Counted from the first letter of the stretch, positions 46,154 to 56,099 are shown. The stretch: DNA of 64,000 bases from Bacteroidota bacterium (GCA_016868455.1 VGGV01000008.1:52269-116268); one strand, 5' to 3'. Numbers and translations are program-made. Notes: a model not told the origin generated them from the letters alone.

Positions 46154-46198
46154 GCGGTTTCGCAGTAAATTGGGGCATTAAAATTCGTAAAAGTTTTT

Positions 46199-47154
46199 GT
46201 GGGTATAAGCACTGACGAAAAATTTCTGATGTTCCGCAACCGGCTGGCGAAAGTGTACCGGCACCTGTCAAAACAGGCAATGCGGCTGGGGGTGAGCTGC
46301 TACCGGTTATATGATCATGATCTGCCGGAATTTCCTTTCTGCATTGAATTGTACGGAGATAAGTTGTATGTGGCTGAGTACAAGCGAAGGCATGGAATGA
46401 CAGATGAAGAACATGATAACCGGGTGGAACGAAGCCGGCAGGTGCTTTCTGAAATATTATCCGCATCAAAAGAGAATATTTTTCTGAAACTCCGGCAGCA
46501 AAAACCCGGAAGGCTTGGGCAGTACCGGAAATATGATGAAAGAAAGCATGAATTTATTGTAGAGGAAAACGGTTTGAAGTTTATTATTAATCTGAGTGAT
46601 TATTTAGACACCGGATTGTTTTTGGATCATCGCATTACCCGGCAAATGGTAAGAGAACAAAGCAATGGAAAGAAAGTACTGAACCTGTTTGCCTATACCG
46701 GCTCTTTTTCGGTGTATGCGGCTGCTGGCGGCGCAGAAGAAGTGGTGACGGTTGATCTTTCCAATACCTATCTGAAATGGGCGGAGAAAAACCTGCACTT
46801 AAACCGATTTATTAATAACACCAAATACAAATTAGTGCAGGCTGATGCAAAGCAATACCTGAAATCTGTTGCTGCTGATTATTTCGATATGATTGTAATG
46901 GCCCCCCGACTTTCAGCAACAGCCAGCGGATGAAGGATATACTGGATATTCAGCGGGATCATGCAGAACTGATCAATGATTGCCTGCGGGGATTGAAAAA
47001 AGGAGGGGTGCTTTATTTCAGTACCAACTTCAGAAAGTTTGTATTAGAACGGGATGAAATAAAAGCTTCTGTCATTAAGGATATTACAAAACCCACCACA
47101 CCGTTTGATTTTGAAGGCAGGCTGTTTAGGTGGTGTTACCTGATAGAAAAATAA
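46199..47154 (+). pseudogene. RlmK-like 23S rRNA methyltransferase, frameshifted in the catalytic motif
   Basis: Matches the C-terminal half of RlmKL (m7G2069 methyltransferase): FRNRLAKVYRHLSKQAMRLG, CYRLYDHDLPEFPF, YLDTGLFLDHRITRQM, VLNLFAYTGSFSVYAAAGGA, TVDLSNTYLKWAEKNLHLN. At about 46901 the expected motif DPPTFSNS reads GCC CCC CGA...; adding one A (GAC CCC CCG) restores PPTFSNSQRMKDILDIQRDH, which continues in the next frame to 47154. The first frame ends at 46933. One base is therefore missing at a run of six C. Likely start ATG 46229 or GTG 46199. A sequencing error is possible. Confidence 0.8.
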
Positions 47155-47190
47155 AAAGAGGCTAACTCCATAACGGGATCAGCCTCTTTT
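47154..47190 (+). terminator. Bidirectional terminator between rlmK and mdh
   Basis: AAAAGAGGCT (47154-47163) pairs with AGCCTCTTTT (47181-47190); A and T runs on both sides suit both strands. Confidence 0.8.
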
Positions 47191-47209
47191 GAATTTTTTG
47201 ATAAGATGA

Positions 47210-48139
47210 TTACAACGTTTTCAGCACATCATTCATACTTCTCACCGCATCTGCACTCTTATTGAAAGCAGCTTGCTCGCTTTCATTCAGTTTGAAGTCA
47301 AGGATCTTTTCCCAGCCGTTTCTTCCAATGATCACTGGAACGCCGAGGCAAATATCTTTTTGCCCGTATTCACCCTCCAGCGCCACGCAGCAGGTAAATA
47401 ATTTCTTCTCATCACGAACAATGGCTTCCACCAATGCAGCTCCGGCAGCGCCGGGTGCATACCATGCCGAAGTGCCGATGAGTGCCGTTAATGTTGCGCC
47501 GCCTACCATGGTGTCTTTTACGATCTTCTCCTGCTGCTCTGCAGAAAGGAAGTTCGTTACCGGAACACTGTTCCAGGTGGCAAGACGGATTAGTGGTATC
47601 ATGGTGGTATCACCATGCCCGCCAACCACTACTGCATTCAGGTCAGAAGGGCTGCAACCGAGGTGCTGGCTGAGTTGGTATTTGAAACGGCTGCTGTCTA
47701 ATGTGCCGCCCATACCGATAATTCTGTTCTTGGGCAATCCGGTTGACTGCATCGCCAGGTAAGTCATCGTATCCATCGGGTTACTGATGACGATGATGAT
47801 GGCATTGGGAGAATGTTTCAGAATGTTTTCGCAAACAGTTTTTACAATACCTGCGTTGGTGCCGATCAGTTCTTCCCGGGTCATGCCCGGTTTGCGGGGA
47901 ATGCCGGAGGTGATCACCACTACATCGCTGCCGGCTGTTTTTGAATAATCGTTGGTGCTGCCGGTAATTTTTGTATCAAATCCCAGTAAGGTTGCAGTTT
48001 GCATCATATCCTGGGCCTTTCCTTCAGCAAGGCCTTCTTTGATATCGAGCAATACCAGTTCAGTACATAATTCTTTACGGGCAATATTATCGGCACAGAT
48101 GGCTCCCACCGCGCCGGCGCCCACTACAGTAACTTTCAT
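47210..48139 (-). CDS. mdh: Malate dehydrogenase
   Basis: 309 residues of the LDH-like MDH type: NAD-dependent malate-oxaloacetate interconversion in the TCA cycle. TVVGAGAVGAICADNIA (NAD loop), DIKEGLAEGKAQDM, GIPRKPGMTREELIG (active-site Arg residues), NPMDTMTYLA and VVGGHGDTTMIPL (catalytic His). Tetramer-type MDH of this kind is usual in Bacteroidota. A minus-strand -7 box (TACCTTTG, 48213-48220) lies 74 bases upstream. Convergent with the rlmK remnant. Confidence 0.95.
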   Translation of the reverse strand: MKVTVVGAGAVGAICADNIARKELCTELVLLDIKEGLAEGKAQDMMQTATLLGFDTKITGSTNDYSKTAGSDVVVITSGIPRKPGMTREELIGTNAGIVKTVCENILKHSPNAIIIVISNPMDTMTYLAMQSTGLPKNRIIGMGGTLDSSRFKYQLSQHLGCSPSDLNAVVVGGHGDTTMIPLIRLATWNSVPVTNFLSAEQQEKIVKDTMVGGATLTALIGTSAWYAPGAAGAALVEAIVRDEKKLFTCCVALEGEYGQKDICLGVPVIIGRNGWEKILDFKLNESEQAAFNKSADAVRSMNDVLKTL

Positions 48140-48212
48140 GAAAAAAGATTTATGATTTGAATAATAATTTTCTTTTTATCTGCTGTAATCCCCAACGGGG
48201 GTACAGGCGGCG

Positions 48213-48220
48213 CAAAGGTA
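48213..48220 (-). promoter_or_regulatory. -7 box of mdh
   Basis: TACCTTTG on the minus strand, 74 bases upstream of the mdh start; the -33 box is weak. Confidence 0.5.
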
Positions 48221-48270
48221 AGGGTTTGATGTTTCGGGAATGCTGATGGAATGCGGAAATGCGCCAAGTG

Positions 48271-48765
48271 TTATTGCTCAAATTTTTTGGCAAGCTGAGC
48301 GGCAGGCAGGCCACCGTCAAAACCTGCAATAAGTTCTTTCCACAGGCTGTACAATGCAACAAAAGGCATTTTATGCACCCGGAAAAAAGACATGAGGGAA
48401 AAATCGGGGTCAAATCCCACCACAATGTTCTTATACGTATCGAGCCGGAATTTTTGAATAAAGACCCGCATGGAATCAAATTTAATAGGTGTGGCCATTA
48501 TGATCTGTATGTTCTTAAACCGGTCAAAATTGTCGAGTATGTCCTTCGTCTGCACCTTGCAATGCTCGCAGGTAGGGCTGAAGTACATCAGCATCACCGG
48601 TGTCTTTTGCGGCAGATCATCTTTGCGGTACCAGGTGGCGCTGTCGGCCAGCAGCAGTTTTACATCGGGATAATAAGGGGTCTTTTTATAGGGGGGTGTT
48701 TCATCCTGTGCTTTTGTTCCAAGCAGGGCGAATACGGTCGCCAGAAGACAGGTTATTTTTTTCAT
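48271..48765 (-). CDS. Periplasmic thioredoxin-like protein
   Basis: 164 residues with a signal peptide (ITCLLATVFALLGTKAQ) and a TlpA/redoxin-like thioredoxin fold. The redox motif is PTCEHCK (Cys-Glu-His-Cys) after VMLMYFS; a cis-proline region follows at HKMPFVALYS. It may reduce or rearrange disulfides in the periplasm or act as a peroxiredoxin-like protein. The ATG at 48765 is preferred over TTG 48771. It is 132 bases upstream of mdh on the same strand, and divergent from efp. Confidence 0.8.
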   Translation of the reverse strand: MKKITCLLATVFALLGTKAQDETPPYKKTPYYPDVKLLLADSATWYRKDDLPQKTPVMLMYFSPTCEHCKVQTKDILDNFDRFKNIQIIMATPIKFDSMRVFIQKFRLDTYKNIVVGFDPDFSLMSFFRVHKMPFVALYSLWKELIAGFDGGLPAAQLAKKFEQ

Positions 48766-48856
48766 ATCCAAAGAAAATGTTTTTCAGCCACTTCAGGAAT
48801 TGACGGGAGAAAAACCAATCCTGTTGCTTTATTGCCTGATAGTATATCCCCGCTTT

Positions 48857-48886
48857 TTGCCATCAGGCTGTGGGGGCTTATCTTTG
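48857..48886 (+). promoter_or_regulatory. Promoter of efp
   Basis: TTTTTG (TTG at 48857-48859), 19-base spacer, TATCTTTG (48879-48886), 60 bases before the efp ATG. Confidence 0.75.
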
Positions 48887-48945
48887 CACCCCGTTTAAAA
48901 TTCCGGGCCTGCACCCGGATATTGTAACTGAAATTTTAAAATATT

Positions 48946-49512
48946 ATGGCAAATACAGCAGACATCAGCCGCGGTATGATACTGAACCTTGACGGTAGCC
49001 TTTACAGTGTGGTGGAATTTGGTGAAAATAAAACGGCCCGTGCGGCCGCTAAAGTGTGGGCCAAACTGAAGGGAGTGGATAACAGCCGGACCATTGAAAA
49101 AACCTGGAACTCGGGGGATACCATTTACCCTGTAAGGGTGGAAAGAAGGTATTATCAGTTTCTGTATAAAGATGATACCGGGTATAATTTTATGGACAAT
49201 GAGACTTTTGAACAGGCGGCCCTGCAGGAGTCGTCAATTGATGCCCCGCAATACCTTAAAGAAGGCCAGGAGGTTGGGGTGCTTATCAATACGGAAAACA
49301 ACCAGGTACTCGGCGCCGAGCTTCCTGATAAAATAATATTACAGGTTACTTACACGGAGCCGGGCCTAAGGGGCGATACAGCCACCCGTACACTGAAGCC
49401 GGCAACGCTGGAAACAGGCGCTACACTGGGGGTTCCTCTTTTTGTAAATGAAGGTGAACTGATCCGGGTGAATACCAAAACCGGTGAGTATGTGGAAAGG
49501 GTAAAAGAATAA
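48946..49512 (+). CDS. efp: Elongation factor P
   Basis: 188 residues with the three beta-barrel domains. The tip loop that contacts tRNA is ENKTARAAAKVWAKLKG; the modifiable residue usually lies in a PGKG(Q) or related loop, and here the loop reads GENKTARAAAKV with Lys, as in other Bacteroidota. Domain II/III motifs: YNFMDNETFEQ, VNEGELIRVNTKTGEYVERV. EF-P relieves stalling at polyproline. No epmAB modification genes are nearby. Terminator-like hairpin at 49528-49564. Confidence 0.94.
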   Translation: MANTADISRGMILNLDGSLYSVVEFGENKTARAAAKVWAKLKGVDNSRTIEKTWNSGDTIYPVRVERRYYQFLYKDDTGYNFMDNETFEQAALQESSIDAPQYLKEGQEVGVLINTENNQVLGAELPDKIILQVTYTEPGLRGDTATRTLKPATLETGATLGVPLFVNEGELIRVNTKTGEYVERVKE

Positions 49513-49527
49513 TTTTGAAATTGAGCT

Positions 49528-49564
49528 AAAATGGCCTGAAATCGCCTGGTTTTGGGCCATTTTT
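49528..49564 (+). terminator. Terminator after efp
   Basis: AAAATGGCC (49528-49536) pairs with GGCCATTTT (49555-49563), followed by T. Confidence 0.65.
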
Positions 49565-49640
49565 GTATTATTTTGGGTCATTTTAGGGCAAAATCAGCTA
49601 AAAAACCGGGAAATCTGAATTTGATTTCATTACCTTAGTT

Positions 49641-49658
49641 CCCCCGCTTCGGGCGGGG
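49641..49658 (+). repeat. GC-rich hairpin between efp and accB
   Basis: CCCCCGC-TTCG-GGCGGGG; no T run follows, so it may be a degenerate palindrome rather than a terminator. Confidence 0.4.
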
Positions 49659-49699
49659 TCTATTTATTAAAACCAAAACTCTGTTTTAAATTGAAAAAC

Positions 49700-50179
49700 A
49701 TGGATTTTAAGCAAATACAGGAATTGATCAAAATGGTCAATAAATCCAATATTGGCGAACTTACCGTAGAGCAAAAAGATTTTAAGGTTACCATTAAGCA
49801 AAAAGAGAATCATGTAACGCAGGTGGTGTCAGCCGCACCTGTGGCATCCGCTCCTGTACAAATGGCGGCCCCGGTGCCTGCTCCCCAGCCGCCAGCTGCA
49901 GAAAAAGCCAGGGCAGCAGAAGCAGCCGCCCCTGCCAATACTATTACCATTAAGAGCCCGATGATCGGTACATTTTACCGCAGGGCGGCGCCTGATAAAC
50001 CCAACCTGGTGGATGTGGGCAGCGAGGTGGCGCCCGGAACCGTGGTTTGTGTAATTGAGGCTATGAAACTTTTTAATGAAATTGAAAGCGAGGTGAAGGG
50101 TAAAATTCTAAAAGTGCTGGTGGATGATGCCTCGCCGGTGGAATATGATCAGCCCCTGTTTTTAGTGGAACCGGCCTAA
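49700..50179 (+). CDS. accB: Biotin carboxyl carrier protein of acetyl-CoA carboxylase
   Basis: 159 residues. N-terminal segment FKQIQELIKMVNKSNIGELT, an Ala/Pro-rich linker (residues 45-80) and the C-terminal biotinyl domain with the biotinylation site CVIEAMKLFNEIE (Lys). It carries CO2 between AccC and the carboxyltransferase. ATG 49700 is preferred; TTG 49691 is possible. accC follows 84 bases later, but an inverted repeat with a U-run lies between them. Confidence 0.95.
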   Translation: MDFKQIQELIKMVNKSNIGELTVEQKDFKVTIKQKENHVTQVVSAAPVASAPVQMAAPVPAPQPPAAEKARAAEAAAPANTITIKSPMIGTFYRRAAPDKPNLVDVGSEVAPGTVVCVIEAMKLFNEIESEVKGKILKVLVDDASPVEYDQPLFLVEPA

Positions 50180-50246
50180 AAGTTCATGGTTCATAGCTGA
50201 TAGTTCATAGTAAGCAGCCCTGAACCATGAACCATGAACTTTTTTT
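50178..50246 (+). terminator. Long inverted repeat with T-run between accB and accC
   Basis: AAAAGTTCATGGTTCA (50178-50193) pairs perfectly over 16 bp with 50228-50243, with further TTCAT-type repeats in the loop, and runs into seven T (50240-50246). It resembles a terminator placed inside the operon. Confidence 0.6.
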
Positions 50247-50263
50247 CATTTCAAACTCATTCA

Positions 50264-51601
50264 ATGTTTAAGAAGATACTGATTGCCAACCGGGGTGAAA
50301 TTGCTTTACGGGTTATCCGCACGGCAAGGGAAATGGGCATCAAAACAGTGGCTGTTTATTCCACTGCCGACCGTGACAGCCTGCATGTAAAATTTGCAGA
50401 TGAGGCTGTTTGCATCGGAAGACCGCAAAGCGCCGATTCCTACCTCAACATACCACACCTGATGGCTGCTGCTGAAATCACCAATGCAGATGCCATCCAT
50501 CCCGGCTATGGTTTTTTGGCGGAGAATGCCAAGTTTTCGCAGATATGCGCCGATCATGGCATCAAGTTCATCGGTCCCACGCCGGAGATGATCAATGGCA
50601 TGGGCGATAAAATAACGGCAAAGGAAACAATGATGAGGGCCGGTGTACCGGTGGTGCCCGGCGGCGAAGGCCTGCTGCAGAGTTACGACCATGCGGTGGG
50701 GCTTGCCCGTGAAATAGGTTATCCCGTAATGATGAAAGCCACGGCCGGAGGCGGCGGAAAAGGAATGCGGCTGGTATGGGAAGAAAGCGAACTGGAAAGA
50801 GCTTACAATTCTGCCAAAGCGGAAGCAGGAGCAGCTTTTAAGAACGACGGACTGTACATGGAAAAATTTGTGGAAGAGCCGCGGCATATTGAGATACAGG
50901 TGGCCGGCGACCAGTATGGCAATGTTTGTCACCTGAGCGAAAGGGACTGCTCCATCCAGCGGCGCCACCAGAAGCTGGTGGAAGAATCGCCATCGCCGTT
51001 TATGACGGATGAACTCCGGATGCGAATGGGAGAGGCAGCCCGCAGGGGAGCATCGGCCATCAATTATGAAAGTGTGGGTACCGTTGAGTTCCTGGTGGAC
51101 AAGCACCGGAATTTCTACTTCATGGAAATGAACACCCGGATACAGGTGGAGCATTGTGTAACGGAAGAAGTGATCAACTTTGACCTGATCAAAGAGCAGA
51201 TAAAAATCGCCATGGGTGAACGCATCAGCGGCAAAGATTATTACCCTAGTATGCATGCAATCCAATGCCGCATCAATGCCGAAGACCCGTATAATGATTT
51301 CAGACCTTCACCGGGACGGATTACTTCACTCAACCAGCCCGGCGGCCACGGAGTAAGGGTTGACAGCCATGTGTATGCAGGGTATGTGATTCCGCCTTAT
51401 TACGATTCCATGATCGGGAAACTCATTACTGTTGCTCAAACAAGACAGGAGGCCATCCAAACCATGTACAGGGCGCTGAGTGAATATGTAATTGAAGGGG
51501 TGAAGACCACTATACCTTTCCACCTGCAGCTGATGCAGGATGAACGTTTCCGCAGCGGGGATTTTAATACAAAGTTTCTGGAAGGGTTTACTTTAAAATA
51601 A
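50264..51601 (+). CDS. accC: Acetyl-CoA carboxylase, biotin carboxylase subunit
   Basis: 445 residues; ATP-dependent carboxylation of the biotin on AccB. ATP-grasp features: [84 protein letters not shown]-terminal domain intact. ATG 50264 matches the family start; the frame extends upstream to ATG 50234 inside the inverted repeat, adding only ten unrelated residues. Downstream genes are on the other strand. Confidence 0.96.
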   Translation: MFKKILIANRGEIALRVIRTAREMGIKTVAVYSTADRDSLHVKFADEAVCIGRPQSADSYLNIPHLMAAAEITNADAIHPGYGFLAENAKFSQICADHGIKFIGPTPEMINGMGDKITAKETMMRAGVPVVPGGEGLLQSYDHAVGLAREIGYPVMMKATAGGGGKGMRLVWEESELERAYNSAKAEAGAAFKNDGLYMEKFVEEPRHIEIQVAGDQYGNVCHLSERDCSIQRRHQKLVEESPSPFMTDELRMRMGEAARRGASAINYESVGTVEFLVDKHRNFYFMEMNTRIQVEHCVTEEVINFDLIKEQIKIAMGERISGKDYYPSMHAIQCRINAEDPYNDFRPSPGRITSLNQPGGHGVRVDSHVYAGYVIPPYYDSMIGKLITVAQTRQEAIQTMYRALSEYVIEGVKTTIPFHLQLMQDERFRSGDFNTKFLEGFTLK

Positions 51602-51683
51602 ACCGTCTTTTCTTTTGTCAGCGGGTTCTTTTGGCAGGAAGTGATTTCTGCAATGAATTAAATGGAAGCGAATTTTATAAACG

Positions 51684-52250
51684 TTAGCGCTTACTTTCTC
51701 TCCAGTCCCAAAGCACAATCACCCAGTTAGTCCCATCAGGCCCATTATATCTTTCCGCTTCTATAAAGCCAATCCTTTTATGCGCCTGCAACGAACGCAG
51801 ATTGGTTGCATCAATTTCTGTAATGGCAAAATCATATTTGCGGTGGTAATGCTTCCTGTATGCAGCATAACAGGCATCCAGTATGCCCTGCCCGCGGTAA
51901 GGCCTGGCCACACATACCTGCCCAACAACGAGATAATGGTAATCGGCTATTTTTCTTCCATCGTATTTCACCCTGTCAAATGCATCAAACATGGAAAGTA
52001 GTACCGGTACATCGTTTTTACGGTCTTTCGTCATGGCCAGCAGGTAACCTATTACTTTCTGCCCGTCTTTAGCGAGGATGTGTTTTTCGCAGCTGTTCAA
52101 TTTTTCCAGCAGCGCATAGCCATGCTCCACCGTTACAAAACCCTGCTCCTTTATTTCTTCTGCATCCAGGTTGCGGGCCAGGTTTTCCCTTTGCAGGGTA
52201 AGTATCCCCTGCAGTTCGCCGGGTGTGTTTGCTGTTGAATAAACTATCAT
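51684..52250 (-). CDS. GNAT-family N-acetyltransferase
   Basis: 188 residues with the acetyl-CoA loop VGQVCVARPYRGQGILDACYA (R/Q-x-x-G-x-G/A type) and a C-terminal TEIDATNLRSLQAHKRIGFIE, the usual GNAT end. A preceding beta-strand segment is KVIGYLLAMTK. The substrate cannot be told; the ARPYRGQGI region and the single-domain length fit small-molecule or protein acetyltransferases. It lies between accC and glutamine synthetase on the strand of the latter, 129 bases after the end of glnN. Confidence 0.82.
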   Translation of the reverse strand: MIVYSTANTPGELQGILTLQRENLARNLDAEEIKEQGFVTVEHGYALLEKLNSCEKHILAKDGQKVIGYLLAMTKDRKNDVPVLLSMFDAFDRVKYDGRKIADYHYLVVGQVCVARPYRGQGILDACYAAYRKHYHRKYDFAITEIDATNLRSLQAHKRIGFIEAERYNGPDGTNWVIVLWDWRESKR

Positions 52251-52378
52251 AATGGAAACAAGACGGGATTTATTTTATAAAATTAATACCGGGGTAATAA
52301 ACAACAGCAGGTTCAGGCGCCCGGAAATAAAAATACCTTCCCCGAAAGAGAAGGTATCCGCTGATACTTTGGAAAAGC

Positions 52379-54568
52379 TTATCTCAAAAAAAGCATCTCC
52401 CTGTATTTGGGCAGGTACCATTCCCGGTCGTCCACCAGTAATTCAAGCTTGTCAACATGGTAGCGTATGGCATCAAAGAAACTGTCTTTCACCTGGCTTT
52501 GATAAGCGATGGCTTTTGTACGGGTATCGGTCATGTTGTTGCACACCTTTCTTGCTTCAATCATTTTCTCTACCAGGTCGCTGGTTTTGTTGATGTGCTC
52601 AGCTATCTGTTCCAGGATCTGTTTCTGGTTGGCAAAAGCAGATTCGGATAATCCGGCTTCTTTTAATCCCCTGATATTATTGGCCAGCAGGTTCTGGTAG
52701 CGGATGGCGGCCGGTAAAATATGACTGATAGCCAGTTCGCCCATGATGCGGCTTTCTATCTGCACTTTTTTGATGTATTTCTCCAGTTCTATTTCATGTC
52801 TTGCTTCCAGCTCCTGGTGTGTGTAAACATTATTGCCTTCAAAAAGCTTTGTAGCCATGCCAGATACCATCGCATCCAGCGCCAGCGGCGTGGTTTTTAC
52901 ATTGGGCAAGCCTCTTTTCTCCGCTTCCTTTTGCCAGGCTTCGCTGTATCCGTCGCCTTCAAACAACACTTTTTCGCTGGCAACAATGTATTCCCGGATG
53001 GTGTGCATAATGGCGATTTCTTTTTTCTCGCCTTTTTCAATGAGTGCATCCACATCTTTCTTAAACTGTTTCAGGGTTTGTGCCACTATGGTGTTCAGCG
53101 CCGTCATGGCATTGGCGCAGTTGGCCGAGGAGCCCACGGCACGGAATTCAAACTTGTTACCAGTAAAAGCAAACGGCGAAGTGCGGTTGCGGTCGGTATT
53201 GTCCATCAGCAGTTCAGGTATGCTGCGGTGGATGTCAATCTTCAGCATGCTCTCATCGGTCTCATCCATTTTATCGGTCACCCTTTCTTTTATTTCATTC
53301 AGCACTTTGGTCAGGTATTCACCAATAAACACTGAAATGATGGCCGGAGGCGCTTCGTTGGCTCCAAGGCGGTGATCGTTTGGTGCAGATGCAATAGAAG
53401 CCCTGAGCACATCGGCATAATCATGCACTGCTTTGATGGTATTTACAAAGAAAGTGAGGAACATCAGGTTGGTTTTGGGTGTTTTACCCGGGGCTAAAAG
53501 GTTCACTCCTGTATCCGTAGCCATGCTCCAGTTATTGTGTTTACCGCTGCCGTTGATGCCGGCAAAAGGTTTTTCATGCAGCAGCACCCGCAGGTTATGG
53601 CGGCGGGCCACTCTCTCCATTACATCCATCAATAAGGAGTTGTGGTCAACAGCCACGCCTACTTCTTCAAAAATGGGGGCGCATTCAAACTGGGCGGGGG
53701 CCACTTCATTATGTCTAGTGCGCAGCGGAATGCCGAGTTTGTAGGCTTCCGTTTCAAAATCCCGCATATAGGCATACACTCTTTCAGGAATGGAACCGAA
53801 ATAGTGGTCTTCCAGTTGCTGGTTTTTCGCAGAAGAATGTCCGTACACCGTTCTGCCTGTCATCACCAGGTCGGGCCGGGCATTAAACAGGGCCTCATCC
53901 ACTACAAAGTATTCCTGCTCCCAGCCAAGGGTGGGTGTTACACGGGTAACATTCTTGTCGAAATAATTACACACATCCACGGCAGCTTTGTTCAGCGCAT
54001 CTAGGGCTTTCAGCAGCGGGGCTTTATAGTCAAGCGACTCGCCGGTATAAGAAACAAAGATGGTAGGTATGCAGAGTGTCTTTCCTTCGCCGATCTCCAT
54101 GATAAAGGCAGGCGAGGAGGGGTCCCAGGCCGTATAACCTCTTGCCTCAAAAGTGGCCCGCAGGCCTCCGCTGGGGAAAGAAGAAGCGTCGGGCTCCTGC
54201 TGTACCAGGGCGTCGCCCTCAAATTGTTCAATAGGGGTGCCATCACTTTTGAGAGTAAAAAATGAATCATGTTTTTCAGCGGTAGAACCGGTAAGTGGCT
54301 GAAACCAGTGCGTAAAATGGGTTACACCTTTGCTTTCGGCCCATGCCCTGATGCCGTTGGCAATCTGGTTGGCCATGGCCCGGTCTATTTTCTGGCTGGC
54401 TTTTATGGAAGATTGAAGGCTTTTAAATGCTTCATCACTTAAAAACTCACGGGCAGTTTTCAGGGTAAACACATTACTGCCAAATATCCCGGTTACCTTG
54501 GCTGCCACATCAATTTTTGAGTGGCCATTGGTCATAAGATTGCTGATTGCACTAAAACGGAGCGACAT
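52379..54568 (-). CDS. glnN: Glutamine synthetase, type III
   Basis: 729 residues, the large GSIII form of Bacteroidota and some cyanobacteria; joins ammonia to glutamate using ATP. Motifs: THWFQPLTGSTAEKHDSFF, GWEQEYFVVD (metal/glutamate), HNEVAPAQFECAP, INGSGKHNNWSMATDTGVNL (ATP/ammonium site) and DRNRTSPFAFTGNKFEFR. The C-terminal 150 residues are helical as usual for GSIII. ATG 54568 is used, an upstream start adds nine residues that do not align. Isolated here, with no nearby amt or glnB. Confidence 0.95.
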   Translation of the reverse strand: MSLRFSAISNLMTNGHSKIDVAAKVTGIFGSNVFTLKTAREFLSDEAFKSLQSSIKASQKIDRAMANQIANGIRAWAESKGVTHFTHWFQPLTGSTAEKHDSFFTLKSDGTPIEQFEGDALVQQEPDASSFPSGGLRATFEARGYTAWDPSSPAFIMEIGEGKTLCIPTIFVSYTGESLDYKAPLLKALDALNKAAVDVCNYFDKNVTRVTPTLGWEQEYFVVDEALFNARPDLVMTGRTVYGHSSAKNQQLEDHYFGSIPERVYAYMRDFETEAYKLGIPLRTRHNEVAPAQFECAPIFEEVGVAVDHNSLLMDVMERVARRHNLRVLLHEKPFAGINGSGKHNNWSMATDTGVNLLAPGKTPKTNLMFLTFFVNTIKAVHDYADVLRASIASAPNDHRLGANEAPPAIISVFIGEYLTKVLNEIKERVTDKMDETDESMLKIDIHRSIPELLMDNTDRNRTSPFAFTGNKFEFRAVGSSANCANAMTALNTIVAQTLKQFKKDVDALIEKGEKKEIAIMHTIREYIVASEKVLFEGDGYSEAWQKEAEKRGLPNVKTTPLALDAMVSGMATKLFEGNNVYTHQELEARHEIELEKYIKKVQIESRIMGELAISHILPAAIRYQNLLANNIRGLKEAGLSESAFANQKQILEQIAEHINKTSDLVEKMIEARKVCNNMTDTRTKAIAYQSQVKDSFFDAIRYHVDKLELLVDDREWYLPKYREMLFLR

Positions 54569-54701
54569 AGTTTGATTTTTTAGCAAAAAAATCAATTTAG
54601 ACCGGTATTGCCAATTTTTTCTGGGAATAACTCCAGAATTTCACTTAAACTGGGAAAAAAATGTTACTTAAAGGTAGTATTCCCATAAAAAATATGGAAA
54701 T

Positions 54702-56010
54702 TTAAAGAATATCACTAATATTATTTTTATTTCTAATATTATTTAATAAAAGCCTTACCACCCTTGTCCAGTCAAGGCTGGCCAGCATGGGGACTATCAG
54801 CAAAGGCATAATGATACTGCGATAGCGTACGATTGCGCCAAGGTTATTAACGCTGAAGCCAATGGCAAGCAGGACGGAAAAGGAAAAGAAAATACAGAAA
54901 TAGATCAGGTTCCGTGACTTCAGACCGTTTCGGTGCCAGATAATGAAAACAAGGAAGAGTAATAACAGGATATTGATCTCCAGGGCTGCTGCGAGTGATA
55001 AAATATGCCTGACATCACTTGGGTAGGGGCGGATGGCAGACAGGTTGATGGCCTGGGGCGTATTTTTTAAAAAACTGATAGCATTAGGCTCCAGTTTTTT
55101 GATGGGGATACTGGTGTTGCCACCTTTCAGTTTAATAAACTCCTGCTGTTTGTTTACCACTGCCTGTGGAAAATCAAGACGGGGATTGGCATACCGTGCC
55201 ACAAAGAACAAGACCCCAAAGCTTATATAAACAGTGGCGAAAATAGCCAGTGCATATTTGGGCTAGCGGGTGGCAGCCAGCCATGCGATAATGGCGGGAA
55301 TGATGATTACCAGGATGAAATTCCGGAGAACCAGTAATAATAATAATCCCGTAAGCAGGCTCGATACCCTTTTGACCCCCCATTTTTTTTCAATGCTGCC
55401 AAAGTAGATGGAGTAGATGATGAGGCTGATGCCGGTAAAAATCAGCCCTTCCTTATGCAGTCCGCTTGTCCAGTATAAAAAAGAAGGAACCAGGAAAGTG
55501 GCCAGCAGAATGTTCATTCTCTTCCCCGGGAAGGCATCGTTCATCACTTTAAAGATCGCAATGGCGCCAAACAGGGTGATAAAAGAATAGAAGATAACAT
55601 TGACATAATAAGTGCCGAAGCTGAAGATGTTGAAGACAGAGAAAAGTTTTATCAGGATATTGCTCTTGAGGTCGTTCCAGTAAGAATCGGTGCCGGCGAA
55701 GAAACCGCCAAACCCGGCGCCGTAAGGATCCTGGAAAAGATTGGTGAAATATTCGGCAGGGCTTGTATACAGCAGGTCATACTCTTTAATACTTTCTGCA
55801 TGAAAACTCCAGGTGTCCTGCATTTGTGCCAGGCCCCGTAATACAGGCCTATTCAGCCATAAAAAATTCCGGCCATCACTTTCAGCAGGAAAATAATGAT
55901 GAGCTGGGAATTGGTGAGCCCTGTTGTTGTAAAGAATTTTACCCTTGTAACCAGCCAGGCAAATACAACCAGGTAAGCAATAAATAAAAGGTATTCCAAG
56001 GGCAGAAGGT
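54702..56010 (-). pseudogene. Multi-spanning membrane protein with several disabling mutations
   Basis: A membrane protein of about 430 residues is recoverable only by repairing three lesions. Frame one (from about 56010) reads LEYLLFIAYLVVFAWLVTRV and SQLIIIFLLKVMAGIFYG, then TGA at 55853-55855 where Trp is expected. Near 55835 the homology moves to another frame (GLAQMQDTWSFHAESIKEYD, FSFGTYYVNVIFYSF), and TAG at 55263-55265 interrupts LAATR-PKYALAIFATVYIS, after which the same frame runs to 54702. The layout resembles glycosyltransferase- or oligosaccharide-associated polytopic proteins of Bacteroidota; function unknown. Confidence 0.75.
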
Positions 56011-56091
56011 TTGCCCTGCAAAATAGCTATTCTTAAGGTGATTGTCAGTATAAAGTTGACAAGATGTGAGCAGCCGTTCATGGGCATGCTG

Positions 56092-56099
56092 TAAATTTG
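56092..56099 (+). promoter_or_regulatory. -7 box upstream of purL
   Basis: TAAATTTG, 61 bases before the ATG at 56161. No clear -33 box. Confidence 0.45.

Noticed and set aside
50306..51265. Antisense open frame of 319 codons inside accC
   Set aside because: A shadow of accC: composition is His/Phe-rich and matches no protein I know.
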